Of a DNA stretch of 64,000 bases, positions 50,232 through 61,755 are shown piece after piece. The stretch comes from Linderina pennispora. Taxonomy: Eukaryota > Kickxellomycota > Kickxellomycetes > Kickxellales > Kickxellaceae. Within the stretch, counting starts at the first letter, position 1. The number at the start of each line of letters is the position of its first letter. Made by a program: the position numbers and the translations under genes. Where the stretch lies: assembly GCF_002104995.1 (NCBI RefSeq), contig NW_024468251.1, positions 1,550,001-1,614,000 on the forward strand, written 5' to 3'. Under the pieces are notes generated by a model that ran no database searches, was not told the DNA's origin, and saw only the letters and a program-made list of their open reading frames with translations.

Positions 50232-52438
50232 ATTTATCACAACCTGAAGGTAAAGATAGCTATACCTGCTAAGAATTTCATCAACTGGAAGGACAGGTCA
50301 GAACTATTAAGCACAGATTTCAGGGATATAATTAGATACCATATTTATGATTATCTAGTATATAATAGTGATATTAAGCTATATGGTACATGTGAAATGA
50401 ATCAGGTAGCAATATATGTTGATACCAAGCTGATGACAATATATAAGAACATCATTGTGTTGCACTATGGTACCTGCCTACAGCAGATTCTGGCCTAATT
50501 GGTTGATATTCGCAGTTATGAAAACACACTGCATAGTACAATAGGCAATGTGTCTAAGGCTGAGTTCAATAATGCATGTCAAGTGTGTATTTATACACCT
50601 GCACAGAAGCTCCGCCAGGCAGTGGCCTCTAGGCACCCTGATCTCAGTGTGCTCACCCCACTGATGCTTGCAATCTACAACAAGCTGGCACCAGTCCTTA
50701 ATGCCTATGATGCCAAGGCAAATCCACTTGAGCATCTGCGTGCATACATTCGCCTATGCCAGCTTATCGAGAATGAGCAGCTTGGCAAGTCTCCTCCCCA
50801 ATGCTTGCCTCTGCGGAAATCATGGATCCCAGGCCATGTGCGCTTAGACAAGCAAATAATCAAACAGGTGTTTATTTCGAAAACACGCGAGCAGGTTACC
50901 AAGATCAGCGCAGCAAAGAAGGCAGCAACAGAGGCGAGGAAAGCAGCAGAAAGGGGAGAAAAATTGGCCAAGAAGGCTGCACGCGAAGCAGCGAAGGTGC
51001 CATCAGATGAAACAGAAGCCACTGCAGCAACTGCGGCAGTAGCGGCTGATTCACTTGTTGCTGCATCGGCGGGAGCAGCAGACACTGTTGCAGCACTTAA
51101 CAATGCATATGCATCAGCACCATCAGTCTGTGCACACGACCCGGTCCAAGGGATCACATAATCTGTGTGGGATGTGTGGGGCCGGGTCACAGATCTAACA
51201 TCAAAGCCATTTAAGGCGCATGGTGATAGAAAATTCCACGGAATGGCGACAACAGATGGTATAACGATATTCATTTTGCTACAAGACAAGGTATCCAAGG
51301 CTGATGCTGCAGGAGGCGATGCTACAGGCGATGTTGCAGGAGGTGGTGCTGTGGGAGGCAATACTATAGCTGACTGTCGCTATATCCACCAAATCCCACA
51401 GTCAGAGCTGCAGAATCTGGAAGGCCGCTGTGTATTCATCGATCCAGGTCAGGGCGATTTACTGTATATGATGCACGGAAATAGCAGCAATGGGAAAGAG
51501 GGTGAAAAAATGCTCTACCGCTACACACGGCAGCAGCGCAATAAGGAGTTCAAGCTGCGCCACCATGACAGGATTCGTCGGGGGGTACAAAGGATCAAGT
51601 CCCAGAAGATGCTGTCCGCAGGGCAGAGGCAGAGCTTTCCAAGCACTGCTGCCGGACCCTTAGCCCAGCAAAATTCCGTGCCTACGTTGCTGCCCGTGCA
51701 TCTGTGCGGTGTGTCCTAGCACCGTTTTATGCAAACACGATGACAACGCGAAGGTTACCAGAGCAGCAGCCCACTAAGTCAAACAAGCAGCACCAGAGGC
51801 GCTGGAAGGCCCATCCGGGTGTCGGGACCAGTCCCAAGGTGTACCCACTTCACCGCAAGCTGCGCCTTGATTCATTCATGAACCAGGCCCGTGCAGACCA
51901 CAGGCTTGCCGCGAAACTCCGGAGCAAGTTCAGTCCAGATCCAGTGCTGATCATGGGCAATTGGAGTGCGCCGATGGCCCGACACCATGCGCCGATTCTT
52001 GGCAAGGGATGGCGCGACAAGTTCAAGCACCATGGCTTTGAAGTCTATCTGATCGACGAATTCCGGACATCGTCGATGTGCCCGTTCTGCTGCGAAAAGT
52101 CGCTGCAGACATCCCGGCATGTTCCCAACCTGCAGCCCTACCAGAGATCGAAGAACCCAACTGTGAAGTGCCATGTCCTTCTCCGCTGTACAAGCGAGTC
52201 ATGTAAGCAGACCATGGCACAATACAGGCGAGTTTATTCGTCTCGGCTCTTGAACCGCGATCTCGCAGCAGTTTTAAACTTCAGACTCGTTTTCCAGTCA
52301 CTCTGTGGTTCAGGCAGTATTCCTGAACGGTTCCGTCGTTCTACGACCATTGCTGCCAATGCTTCTGGCACCACCCCTGCAACAAAGAACCCGCGCAAGA
52401 GGCTGCGCAAGAGGCGTACAGCAGCGAATCAGCGCTGA
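50223..52438 (+). pseudogene. Fanzor gene, copy 3, main part fused to the transposon's start codon
   Basis: The N-terminal piece is left at 41115-41267. The rest starts with Met-Ala-Ser from the right end of element I and continues in frame as 'IYHNLKVKIAIPAKNF'. Stops: TAA at 50498 and TAA near 51160 (CAA to TAA). A GGGGGG run near 51580 shifts the frame by one, as in copy 2. RuvC-I 'VFIDPGQGDLL' (Asp at 51441), RuvC-II 'LIDEFRTSSMCPFC' (Glu at 52058) and RuvC-III 'NRDLAAVLNF' (Asp at 52259) are all intact, so the last 244 codons still encode an unaltered RuvC-II/zinc/RuvC-III block. The protein as a whole cannot be made. Confidence 0.75.
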
Positions 52439-52600
52439 AACGCCCGCGCTGAGCAGGCCATCAAGGTGGGAGATGTCTAGGATCGCTATTGCACCAACAA
52501 CCATCCGACACGTTCAAATGACCGGTTTGCCGCGACGCTCTTATCGACGTGTCAACCCATGCTGACCAGCAGTCGAGCTCGCATCATGAGCAGAGTATTT
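52439..52600 (+). ncRNA. Candidate Fanzor guide (omega) RNA 3' scaffold, copy 3
   Basis: Aligned to the tails of copies 1 and 2 with only scattered changes. The terminal stem is weakened (GCTCGC-ATC-ATGAGC). The guide would come from the AT-rich flank after 52606. Confidence 0.45.
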
Positions 52601-52883
52601 ATAGTATATCTATAATATACTTCTAGAGAACCAGCGCACATCTTAACGCTACTCGCCCACAGGCCTCTTTTCTAAAGCAGAAACGACAGCGCCGACCACA
52701 CTTTCAGCCTAAGCCATAAACGATACAAACATCAGAAAAAGCCCTCCATCCAATTGCCTATTACTAAGTCGACAAGACAGCAAAAATAGTAGTGTAGGTG
52801 TCACAGCTGAGCTCGCATTGCGAGTGCGGAACAACTGGTGGATTCAAGTAAACTATATTCAGTGCATCTGCAACAACGGTATG

Positions 52884-54938
52884 CTACTTGGTGGTCGAGA
52901 GCTCCTTGTACAGATCGCCGATGATGTCCTTAAAGTACGACAGTGCATCACGTCGCTTGAGCTTGAATGTGGGCGTAATCAGCCCGATGTCTTCGAATGG
53001 TGTGGACAGCAGGTATATGCTCTTTGCAATTTCGAATCCCTTGAGGTCATGGGCCTTACCCCACGCGGCCAGCTCAGCTGTGACCTCTCTGCGCACCTTG
53101 GTGTCACGGCAAATATCCTTGAGCGGCAAGTTCGACTTGGGTGGCAGAATGTTCTTGCTCTTTAAGAACATGGGCAGGAACTCTTCGTCCGGGACAATAA
53201 TTGCAACCAGTGCATTCTGCAGCGGGTCGCCGTAGATATAAGCCTGGTTTACAATAAAGTGATCCATATAAATGTTCTCGATGCGCTCGGGTGCAATGTA
53301 CTCGCCTTGCGCCAGCTTGAACAAATTCTTCATGCGATCGATGATATGCAGCCGGCCGTACTTGTCGAACATGCCAATGTCGCCTGTGTTTACCCATTCG
53401 TCGCCACGTTCCAACAGCACCATGTTGCTGTTTTCCTTGTAATACTTCTTGGCAACCGAGGTGCCCGAGATAAGGATCTGGCCACGCGGAAATGGCTTAT
53501 CGTCGACGGTGTAGCCGAGCTCAGGTGCGCTGCGTAGCTTGATCATGGTGCTAGGCAAAGGTCCACCGACATTTCCGGGCTCCACATCGTCGCACTTGGT
53601 TAGGGTTGCTGGGCCCATGGTTTCTGTGAGGCCGTATCCTTCAACAACATTGCATGAGAAGCAGCAGCGCAAAAACTCAAGCGTCTCGGGCGAAATAGGA
53701 GCCGACCCCGATACAATCAGATTGAGGCGGCCGCCAAATTTTTCGCGCAGCGGTTTGAATATCACGCGGTCCCACAGCCAGTGGTTGACTTGACCGTGCT
53801 TTAGGTTGCCCTTCTTGGTCGTCAGCGCATACTGGAACAGCGCTGAGGGCAAACCGCCGCGTGTGCGCACTGCTGATAGAACCTTGTCCTGGATGCGGTT
53901 AAATATGCGAGGCACACCAACAAATATCGTTGGTCGCAGTTCCTGGATATCATCAATCAGCCTTAGAGTGTCGCCAGAAGCGAATGCCGTCTTGGTGCCA
54001 CGCGAAAGCATGATGTGCAGCACCATGCGGCCGAGGCAATGTGCTAGCGGTAGGAATCCCATCGAGCAGTCTTCAGGTGAGATATTGCATATATCACCAC
54101 ATTTCTGGATCATTGAGGCTCCAGCGCATGATGCCAGCATGTTTCCGTGGGTGATAACGACGCCCTTTGGTGTACCCGAGGTGCCGCTCGTATATACAAT
54201 CGTGGCGACATCATCGGGGCCAGGGAGCCGCTCTGGATCGACAACTCCCTTTATGCCCGAATCCTCCACGTATCGGAACGGTCGGATACTGATTCCATGC
54301 TCCTCACCCAGCGCAACTACATCGTTGGTTAGCGTGTCGACCACAATCAGGTTCATAACCACCGGCACAAACTCAATCAAGCTCAGGATGTACCGCGCAT
54401 TCTGGTTTGTGCAGACAATCGTCTTGAGCTCAGCCTCATTCACCATATGCTCGATAGCAGCCTGGCCAAGTGTTTCGTACAAGGGAACCGATACAAAGTT
54501 CTGATAGTAGCCAGCAAACTCGGTCAGCACCCATTCGACGCTGTTGTTCATGAATATACCGATGTTGTCGCCAGCGCGCATACCCAGGTGTACGAGACCG
54601 GAAGATAAATTGACGAATCGCTCATGGAATATGTCCCACGAGAGCCACCGATAGGGCCCAACGTTGCCCATACCGTCGACGACTACGCGGTAGCCGAATA
54701 CAGGTGCGTCGCGGCCAGCCAGGCGCCGCCCCTGCAGAAAGTTTTCGTACAGCGAGTTGATGCCCTTTGGTCGGGACACCAGCTTTCCGTCCTTCAAGTT
54801 GTTGTTGATACGCGGCTACAGGGCGGACATAGTTAGAAACGGGTGTCGTGTGGAGCTTGAATTCCAACAAGGCATGACGCTCACCTTGGTCTCATTGGGA
54901 ATGGCTGGCGCGCCTGGGAGCTCAATAGAACTAAGCAT
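52884..54938 (-). CDS. Long-chain acyl-CoA synthetase
   Basis: Exon 1 54938-54885 ('MLSSIELPGAPAIPNETK'), intron 54884-54816 (69 bp, GTGAGC/TAG), exon 2 54815-52884; 661 aa in frame. ANL-superfamily motifs: 'VYTSGTSGTPKGVVITHGN' (ATP-binding loop), 'FVGVPRIFNRIQDKVL', 'VSGSAPISPETLEFL', 'VEGYGLTETMGP', 'NTGDIGMFDKYGRLHIIDR' and the C-terminal Lys in 'PTFKLKRRDAL'. It activates long-chain fatty acids to acyl-CoA with ATP, feeding lipid synthesis or peroxisomal oxidation. Size and motifs match ACSL-type enzymes without an N-terminal anchor. Its 3' end lies about 280 bp from the right end of Fanzor copy 3. Confidence 0.95.
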
Positions 54939-56079
54939 GGCTATATACACGCAGTATGAATAGAAGTGTTAATGAAAAAGTGTAGGAGAGGAGAAAGGGA
55001 ATAAGAAGAGTGGTTGGTGGTGGGGATAAGGGGCGGTTTTATAACCTGCGGTTTCCCACCGATTTTCGAGTCACAAGGTGCGTTATAAAAGTGCTCTTAA
55101 AGGGAGTGCGTGTGCAGGTGGTAATGGCGCTGTGTGCACTGGCAGTGCCAATCCCAGGAATGTGTAGATGACATATCTCCTTCTTCCTGCCCATACGATG
55201 TTGCAGGAGTACCACCCAGCAGCCGATCTGGCAGCATCGCAGCTTGCCCTTGTTTTTAACAGAAGGGAACCGTGCCGTGTATTTGGGGTGGAAATCGCCA
55301 GAGTACTTTGAATAAAACCATTCGAATCGCGCTGAGAGATCCTCTGCGCGATTTGCTACGTAGAAAATGAAAGGATTTTTCGACCGCCCTCACACGAAAG
55401 CGTATTTCGTGTGACAGTGCAGAACCCACAAAGGAAGAAAAATGGCCATGGCCCGCTACTCCAGGGCCTGTTTTTGAAAGTGAAAAAGCTAGCTTTTGAC
55501 TGATCCAAGGCAAGCGGTCATTTCACATGCCCATGCGGATATTGACCGGTCAGTGCCCGGGTTCCGACAGAGCACAGCATGCGCTTGGCATATATCTCCA
55601 CTATTCATGCCGAGTGTGCAGCAGTTGCACATTTTGGCGTGCATAAAGCATATGGCTGATCGCCCTAGTGTATTTCACACATCGATTATTAGATTACACG
55701 CTAAATCTGGTGTGGCTAGTTGTGCTGGGTGCCAGCCGTTCAACATATTCCTATCATTTGCTGTATGGATTGCAATGGCAGGTATAGCATACAGAGGCGA
55801 GTTCGCTTTAATTGATGATGGCCTCAATGGAAACCCTGCTCTCAGTGCGCCTGCTGCGGACCAGGCACGACACTGCTTGCCAATCTGAAGCTGAGTCGCA
55901 TAGTCCATCAGCTGATCATCGGATTAATGAAGGGAAGTGGAGGATCTGTTCCACTGCGTTGGGCACATGGAAAACTGTTGAGCGGGGTCTCGAAACGGAA
56001 CTGTTTGTTTACTTCCCTACCCTCATCTGTTCGAATTTACCCTCTTTTCCTCCTTTCCCATCCCGAAATTTAAGCAACC
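54939..56079. other. Divergent intergenic region
   Basis: 1.1 kb between the synthetase and the kinase gene. A TTTTATAA element near 55036 could serve the synthetase. A pyrimidine-rich leader precedes 56080. No gene supported. Confidence 0.5.
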
Positions 56080-57048
56080 ATGTTCTCGGCATCTCGCAAC
56101 ACCCTGCTGCGCTCGCTGCAGGCACGTGCTCCTCTGCGCTCCTCTGCCACCAAGCGCATGTTCACGAAGCCTTCCCGCATTGTGCGGGCCAGTGAGCAGC
56201 AGAACAAGCCGAACCAGTTCAACATGGGCCAAAACAGCAAGGGCAGCGGAAAGTCACGCCTGATTTTTGGTTTCCACCCGTTCGCGATTGTGGCCTCGCT
56301 GTCACTGCTGGGGTCGGGCTACATGATGATCATCAAGCCGTACCTGGAGTGGAACGAGAAGCAGAAGAAGGAACGTGACGAGAAGCAAGCGAAGATCGAC
56401 GGCGCGGCGTACTCCGAGGAGGAGATCAAGCAGTTCCCGTTCGACAAGAAGACAATTGTGTTTGTGCTCGGTGGACCTGGATCGGGCAAGGGCACGAACT
56501 CGGAGAAGCTCGTGGATGACTTTGGATTCGTGCATTTGTCGGCTGGCGACTTGCTGCGCGCCGAGCAGAAGCGGCCGGTGTCTCAGTATGGCGATCTGAT
56601 TGCGTACTATATCAAGGAGGGCCTCATTGTTCCCCACGAGATCACAATCGGGCTGCTGCGCAACGCCATGATGGACCACCCTGAGAGCGACCGGTTCCTG
56701 ATTGACGGATTCCCGCGCAACCTGGTGCAGGCCAAGGCGTTTGAGGACACAGTTTGCAAGGCTAAGAAGGTGCTGTACTTTGAGTGCCCCGAGTCCGTGC
56801 TGCTGGAGCGTTTGTTGAACCGCGGAAAGACCAGCGGCCGCTCCGATGACAACATCGAGTCAATCAAGAAGCGCTTCAAGACGTATTTCAACGACAGCAT
56901 GCCAGTCATCACCGAGTACGCTAAGGAGGGCAAGGTCATCACTGTGTCATGCAAGGGCACTATGGACAGTGTGTACAAGAACACGTACGACCAGGTCGAG
57001 CAGTTCTTCAAGGGTATCGGCCAGGAGGCCCGCCCCAAGAGCCAGTAA
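56080..57048 (+). CDS. UMP/CMP-kinase-like nucleoside monophosphate kinase with N-terminal membrane anchor
   Basis: 322 aa. Residues 1-37 are Arg/Ser-rich with no acids before residue 38 (mitochondrial-presequence-like). One hydrophobic helix at about 63-85 ('FHPFAIVASLSLLGSGYMM') is followed by a charged coiled-coil stretch. The kinase begins at about 123: 'VFVLGGPGSGKGTNSEKL' (P-loop), 'LSAGDLLRAE', 'YIKEGLIVPHEIT', 'LIDGFPRN' and the lid 'LNRGKTSGRSDDN'. Short lid and 'SGRSDDN' are typical of UMP/CMP kinases (Ura6 type). It phosphorylates UMP, CMP or AMP. The anchor suggests attachment to a mitochondrial membrane, as proposed for related fungal forms. Convergent with the next gene, 34 bp apart. 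Confidence 0.85.
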   Translation: MFSASRNTLLRSLQARAPLRSSATKRMFTKPSRIVRASEQQNKPNQFNMGQNSKGSGKSRLIFGFHPFAIVASLSLLGSGYMMIIKPYLEWNEKQKKERDEKQAKIDGAAYSEEEIKQFPFDKKTIVFVLGGPGSGKGTNSEKLVDDFGFVHLSAGDLLRAEQKRPVSQYGDLIAYYIKEGLIVPHEITIGLLRNAMMDHPESDRFLIDGFPRNLVQAKAFEDTVCKAKKVLYFECPESVLLERLLNRGKTSGRSDDNIESIKKRFKTYFNDSMPVITEYAKEGKVITVSCKGTMDSVYKNTYDQVEQFFKGIGQEARPKSQ

Positions 57049-57082
57049 GCGAAATTTATATATTTGACCATAAGCACGTTTT

Positions 57083-59363
57083 CTAGTAGAATGAGTAGCT
57101 CCTGTCAGATTTCCCGTCGGGGCTGCACATGACCGAGCCCTGGTCGCCGATATCCTGGTACAGCCGATTGACGCATGACCGGTAGTGGCGCAGCGCCTCA
57201 TACCGCTTGAGCTTCATACTAGGCGTCAGCAAATCATAGTAATCGAACGAGTGCGGTTCCAGGAACAGACTAGAGATCAGCTCATGCGCCCGCAATCCAC
57301 GAGCAGTGCCATGCCGGTTGATCTCATTGCGTACAGCATTGCGGATGTTCTCGTCAGCGCAGATAAGCTCGTGTGAGATTCGCGAGCCCTCAGGAATTAG
57401 CTTATTGTTGAGCAGGAACACCTCCATGAACTCCTTGTCCGGCACTGCTATTCCCACCAGCCGGTCGTGATCCGAGCTGCCATACACGAATGCCTGGCTG
57501 ACTAGTCCGTTGTCGCAGTACACATACTCGAGGCGCTCTGGCTCAATGGACTCGCCGGTTTTTAAAGTGAAAATGTTGACAATGCGGTCCAGCACCCGCA
57601 TCCGTCCTAGTGCATCAAATGTGCCCAGATCTCCTGTCCGTAGCCACCCATCAGGCGAAAGAACCTGGGCTGTCAACTCTGGTTGGCGGTAGTACCCCCG
57701 GAACACATTTGCGCCCTTGACGTAGATCTCACCCCTTGGGAACGGCTTGTCGTCGACCTTGTATCCGAGTTCTTTGACACTGACCAGCTTGATCATGCTT
57801 GTCGGGAACGGCGATCCAACGTGCCCCGAGATGTTATCCTTTGACACTGTCATGCAGGAGGCACCTGTGGTCTCTGTGAGGCCGTATCCTTCCACGACAT
57901 CACACGAGAAGATGCAGCGAATGAAGTCAAGTGCCTCGCGCGAAATCGACGATGTTCCTGAGACGACTAGCCGGATATTGCCCCCGAGAGTCTCGCTGAT
58001 GGGCTTGAAGATAACCTGGTCCCACAGCCAATGCCCCCTCTGCCCTTGCTTCATGTTGCGTAGTTTGGCACGCATCGCATGCTTGAAAATCGAGCTCATC
58101 ATATTACCGCGCTCCTTCACTGATGACATGACCTTGTCTTGCACGCGGTTGAAGAACTTGGGCACACCAAAAAATATTGTCGGCTTTAGCTGCCGCAAAT
58201 CAGAAAGCAGGCACCTTGGATCGTTGCGTGTGAATGCTGTCTTCGCGCCCAATGCGATGATCATATGCATTAGCGAGCGGCCCTGGACATGCGAGAGCGG
58301 AATAATGCTGACAGCGCAGTCGTTGGGCCCAATGTACGGTAGGTCGCGCTGGTCCATGACGAAATTGACGCCTGCACATATGGACACAATGTTGCCGTGC
58401 GTCAAGACAGCGCCCTTGGGCTGCCCAGTAGTCCCCGATGAGAACACAATTGTTGCAACCTCGTCATATCCGGGCTTGGACGGTGACTCAATGTCAGGGT
58501 ACTCGCGGCCATACCTTTCGACATCACACATATCGTACACAGCAAACCCCCTATCTGTCAGTCTATCGACAAGCTCCTGCACCGGCGGGTCCATCAAAAT
58601 GACCTTCTTCAGAAGCGGGATCTGGTCACGCATTTTTAGCAGCTTTTGAGCACACTCTGACGAGCAAAACACTGTTGTCAGCTCTGTCAGATTCAGCACA
58701 TACTCGCACGACAGCTGCCCCAGTGTCTCGTAGATCGCCACAGACACGTACCCGTGGTAATACGTAGCAAACTCGGCTATCAGCCATTCCAATCGGTTCC
58801 CAGAGAATATGCCAATGTTATCGCCCCGGCGCATCCCAAGACCAGCCAAGCCACGTGCAAGGCATCTAAACCGATCGTGGAACTCCCCGAACGATATCCA
58901 CGAGAACTCCGAGTCGGCGCCCTGTGCCGAATTCTTGCGGTATCCAAAGACTCGCGCCTTAGCTATGGGTTTGGAATGCAATCCAGGCATCAGTTTGCAT
59001 GCAAATGGAGGCCACTTTCTCTGTGTAGACAGATGCACCATAAGCCATAGCGCATGCCAGAGCTGCATATGTTTACACGGGAATCGGCACCAAATACTTA
59101 CGCCCTCCAGCGACCTCCATTCCGTGCAAGAAATTGTCATAGGCTGTTTTGACCTTTTCCACGCCAAACAGGAGCTTATAGTCGGACGCATGTCGGTTCA
59201 ACACCGGCTACGGAAGTACATGATGATTAGCTGCTATGTGATTCACATGCTAATCTGGTATTAATGGTATCAAAAATCTACTGATACTTGCCGTCGTCTC
59301 ACCCTCGATATGTGGGGAGTTTGGAATCGCGAGCGCATATTTCTGCTGCTTTGCATAACTCAT
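57083..59363 (-). CDS. Long-chain acyl-CoA synthetase, second intact copy
   Basis: Three exons: 59363-59292 ('MSYAKQQKYALAIPNSP'), 59207-59102 ('PVLNRHASDYKLLFGVE...'), 58962-57083; 685 aa in frame. Intron 1 (84 bp) has a GC donor (GCAAGT) and a TAG acceptor; intron 2 (139 bp) is GTAAGT/TAG and joins 'MEVAGG|PKARVFGYRK'. Motifs: 'VFSSGTTGQPKGAVLTHGN', 'FFGVPKFFNRVQDKVM', 'VSGTSSISREAL', 'VEGYGLTETTGAS', 'RTGDLGTFDALGRMRVLDR' and 'PSMKLKRYEALRHY'. Same reaction as the neighbour but clearly diverged, so an old duplication with different substrate range or location is likely. Confidence 0.94.
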
Positions 59364-59914
59364 TCTATGTGCGGGGTGTAGAGAACAGCAACTAAGGAAC
59401 CAAAGAAAAGTGTGTTAAAATTAGCAAGGAAAAAGGCTGGCTGAAGAAAAAAAGTGATGTTTACGGTTGTCCAGGTTTGAGGAACATCCCTCCTTACCTT
59501 TGTTTTTTGGAGCGTGTGTGAATCCCAACGACCGCCCAAACGCGCCTTTAGCTCCTGAAACATGCAGCTTGGGGAAGGCCTTTTATTTCTTCGCTTAGAA
59601 TAGTCGGTTTTCTGCAGCGAAATCAATCGTTTTATTGGGGCTGGCCACGGATCCCTAAAGCGTGGTTAAACGAGCCCTGCCAAACCGCCCCTCTTTCTCA
59701 CACCAACCTCCCCCCTCTATGCGACCTACCTGTCCTATCACGCTACAAAGACAGCTCGTGCGGCTTTCTGGATGCGGCTATCCCGCATAATTGCCGATCG
59801 GCAATGTGTTTTAATATAGGCACCCTCTCACCCAGTCCCGTCCCGTCTTGATCATGGAACCCAAATACAGTGAACCCGGTTGATTTCCTTTATTTCCCAC
59901 CAAAACAACAGGAT
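59364..59914. other. Intergenic, promoter of the synthetase
   Basis: 550 bp with no gene; includes poly-purine and CT-rich tracts at 59690-59720. Confidence 0.5.
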
Positions 59915-60994
59915 TCATGGAAGCAGAATCGCGCCTTCGCTGTCGTATGCCCCGGTGTCCGTGAAGTGGAACCGCTTTGCAATCTGTATCTGCCCAAGCT
60001 TGCACGCTCCAAATGACAACTCTCCATACCTGCGAAGCATCGGCACTGCATTTACGCGGACATCTCGACGCCGGTCATCCGCTGCCTGGCTGGGCTCATC
60101 AGCTGTCGTGGGGCTGTCTTGCGCCGCCCGCATTATCGTCGCATGGATCTTTAACGGCCGGACCTCATCAATTAGTCCTGCATCCGTAAACCGGCTTCGC
60201 ACGAGTCCTAAAAACAGAGAACATAGCAATTAACCTACTCCAGGTGGTATACATATCGTGCATATGGCTTTTGTACATGCGGTATACTTACCACACACTT
60301 TCTCAAGCCGCTGTGCGTCTTCGAAATCCTCGAGATTCAGGTAAATAATACGCGCTTTGCTCGGATTAGCTTCCATCGCCGCAGGATTGCCAACCTTGAC
60401 CACCAGCGACCGCGTGCCCAGCAAATCGTACACCTCTTGGTGCAGAGACTTCAGCAGCTTGACTGCACCTTTGATCTCGGATGTTGTCAAAAGACGCAGC
60501 ATACCGATAGTCACATGCATTGATGCAGGTGCATTGAAGCTGGTATCACTTAGAGACTTGAAATACTCGCCGTGTATATCGCGCTGGAACTCACTGATCT
60601 TACGCTGCACATCCAAGTCACTAATCGGCAACGACAAAAAGTGAGTATATGGCACCTTTTGCAAGTTTTCCTTGACCACCTTGTCAATAAGATCCCGGGC
60701 TTTCTGGATCTCTCCCTCGCTGCCCTCCAGCTCGACAGTGTCACTTTTCGAGTTCTCGCGTGGTACAGTGACTTTGCAGTGCGATGCCTCCCGAATTGAA
60801 CTAAGGGTAGAACCCTGCCTGCCAATTAGGTACTTGTGCAGTGCGCGGGCAATAGTGATGGTTATGCGATGTGTTTTGGTGGTTTGGCTGCCTTGGAAAG
60901 AATTTTTGGCGCAAAACCTTTCGGTTGAGGACGGACTAGACGCATCAAGTGGGGTTGAAACACGGTACCGCCGGGTGCCGACGTTGTATATCAT
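59915..60994 (-). CDS. ASCC1-like protein (KH domain plus 2H phosphodiesterase-like domain)
   Basis: Exon 1 60994-60292, intron 60291-60208 (84 bp, GTAAGT/TAG), exon 2 60207-59915; 331 aa in frame. Residues ~42-105 form a KH RNA-binding domain with 'YLIGRQGSTLSSIREASHC' (GxxG loop). The rest is an AKAP7/LigT-like fold: 'THFLSLPI', first H-x-T motif 'HVTIGML', second 'KIHATIM', both intact. The order matches human ASCC1, a subunit of the activating signal cointegrator complex involved in alkylation repair and ribosome quality control. No mitochondrial or secretory signal. Confidence 0.88.
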
Positions 60995-61173
60995 GATACT
61001 GTTAATTTGTAGATGCCTAACGTATGTTGTAGAGATGGAAAACCAGAGACAATAACAGACCGCGTGGTTGTCGAACTTTTACCCAGGCGGGATATGTTGG
61101 ATGTACTATTTTTGTTGTACCTATATATTATGGTGGCTGCTGAGTAATTTATTCAAGCTCTATATTATGTTGA

Positions 61174-61755
61174 TGGCATCCGATAACAAATTATGATGTG
61201 GGCGGCAAGAGTACATACCTGCGCCAGGGCGCCTTGATATTGATTCTGGCGCAGACTGGTACCTTTGTGCCTGCCAACGAAGCGCAGCTGCATGTGGTTG
61301 ATGCCATCTACTCGCGGATCGGGGCCCATGACAATCTGGCACTCGACCAGTCGACGTTTATGGTGGAGATAAGCGAGACGACAGACATCCTGCGGCATGC
61401 GACCAGCCGGTCATTGGTGATCCTGGACGAGATTGGGCGCGGTACGTCGACCACAGACGGAGTGTCGATTGCCTATGCGACACTGAAGTATCTGCACGAC
61501 AAGGTCAGATGCAAGGCGCTGTTTGCTACACACTACCACGAGCTGGTGCCGCATGTCGTGCCATCGTTGGCCGGGGTGCAGCCGCTACATACGGCGATAT
61601 ATGAAGATGGTGAGGGCGGGTTTGCGTTTTTGCACAAGGTCAAGCCGGGAATTTGCGAGAGATCGCATGGCCTGTATGTAGCCCAGATAGCCGGGATGCC
61701 CGATGAGGTGCTAGAGACTGCCCGGCAGTTTGCCATCAGGAGATGCAGTGTTTAA
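61174..61755 (+). pseudogene. Orphan MutS-homologue ATPase fragment (MSH1-like), 5'-truncated
   Basis: Begins abruptly inside Walker A ('DVGGKSTYLRQ', where family members have GPNMGGKST) and continues with the MutS ATPase: 'FVPANEAQLHVVDAIYSRIG', 'DQSTFMVEISETTDIL', 'LVILDEIGRGTSTTDG' (Walker B), 'LFATHYHEL' and 'VKPGICERSHGLYVAQIAG'. The frame ends at 61755. No MutS domains I-IV lie upstream; the DNA there is AT-rich and belongs to the ASCC1-like promoter. The 'CERSHG' form and short tail suggest mitochondrial MSH1 type. Most likely a duplicated or translocated fragment; an upstream exon hidden elsewhere is unlikely because the break is in the middle of the P-loop. Confidence 0.75.

Larger units (their letters stand above)
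41115..52606 (+). mobile_element. Fanzor element, copy 3 (plus orientation), split by element I
   Basis: Homology to copy 2 begins near 41115 (the N-terminal coding region), breaks at 41267 and resumes at 50232, then continues to TATTTATAGTA near 52606. The 5' non-coding part is missing, so this copy is 5'-truncated or unrecognisable there. The interruption is exactly element I plus its ATT duplication. Confidence 0.75.
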
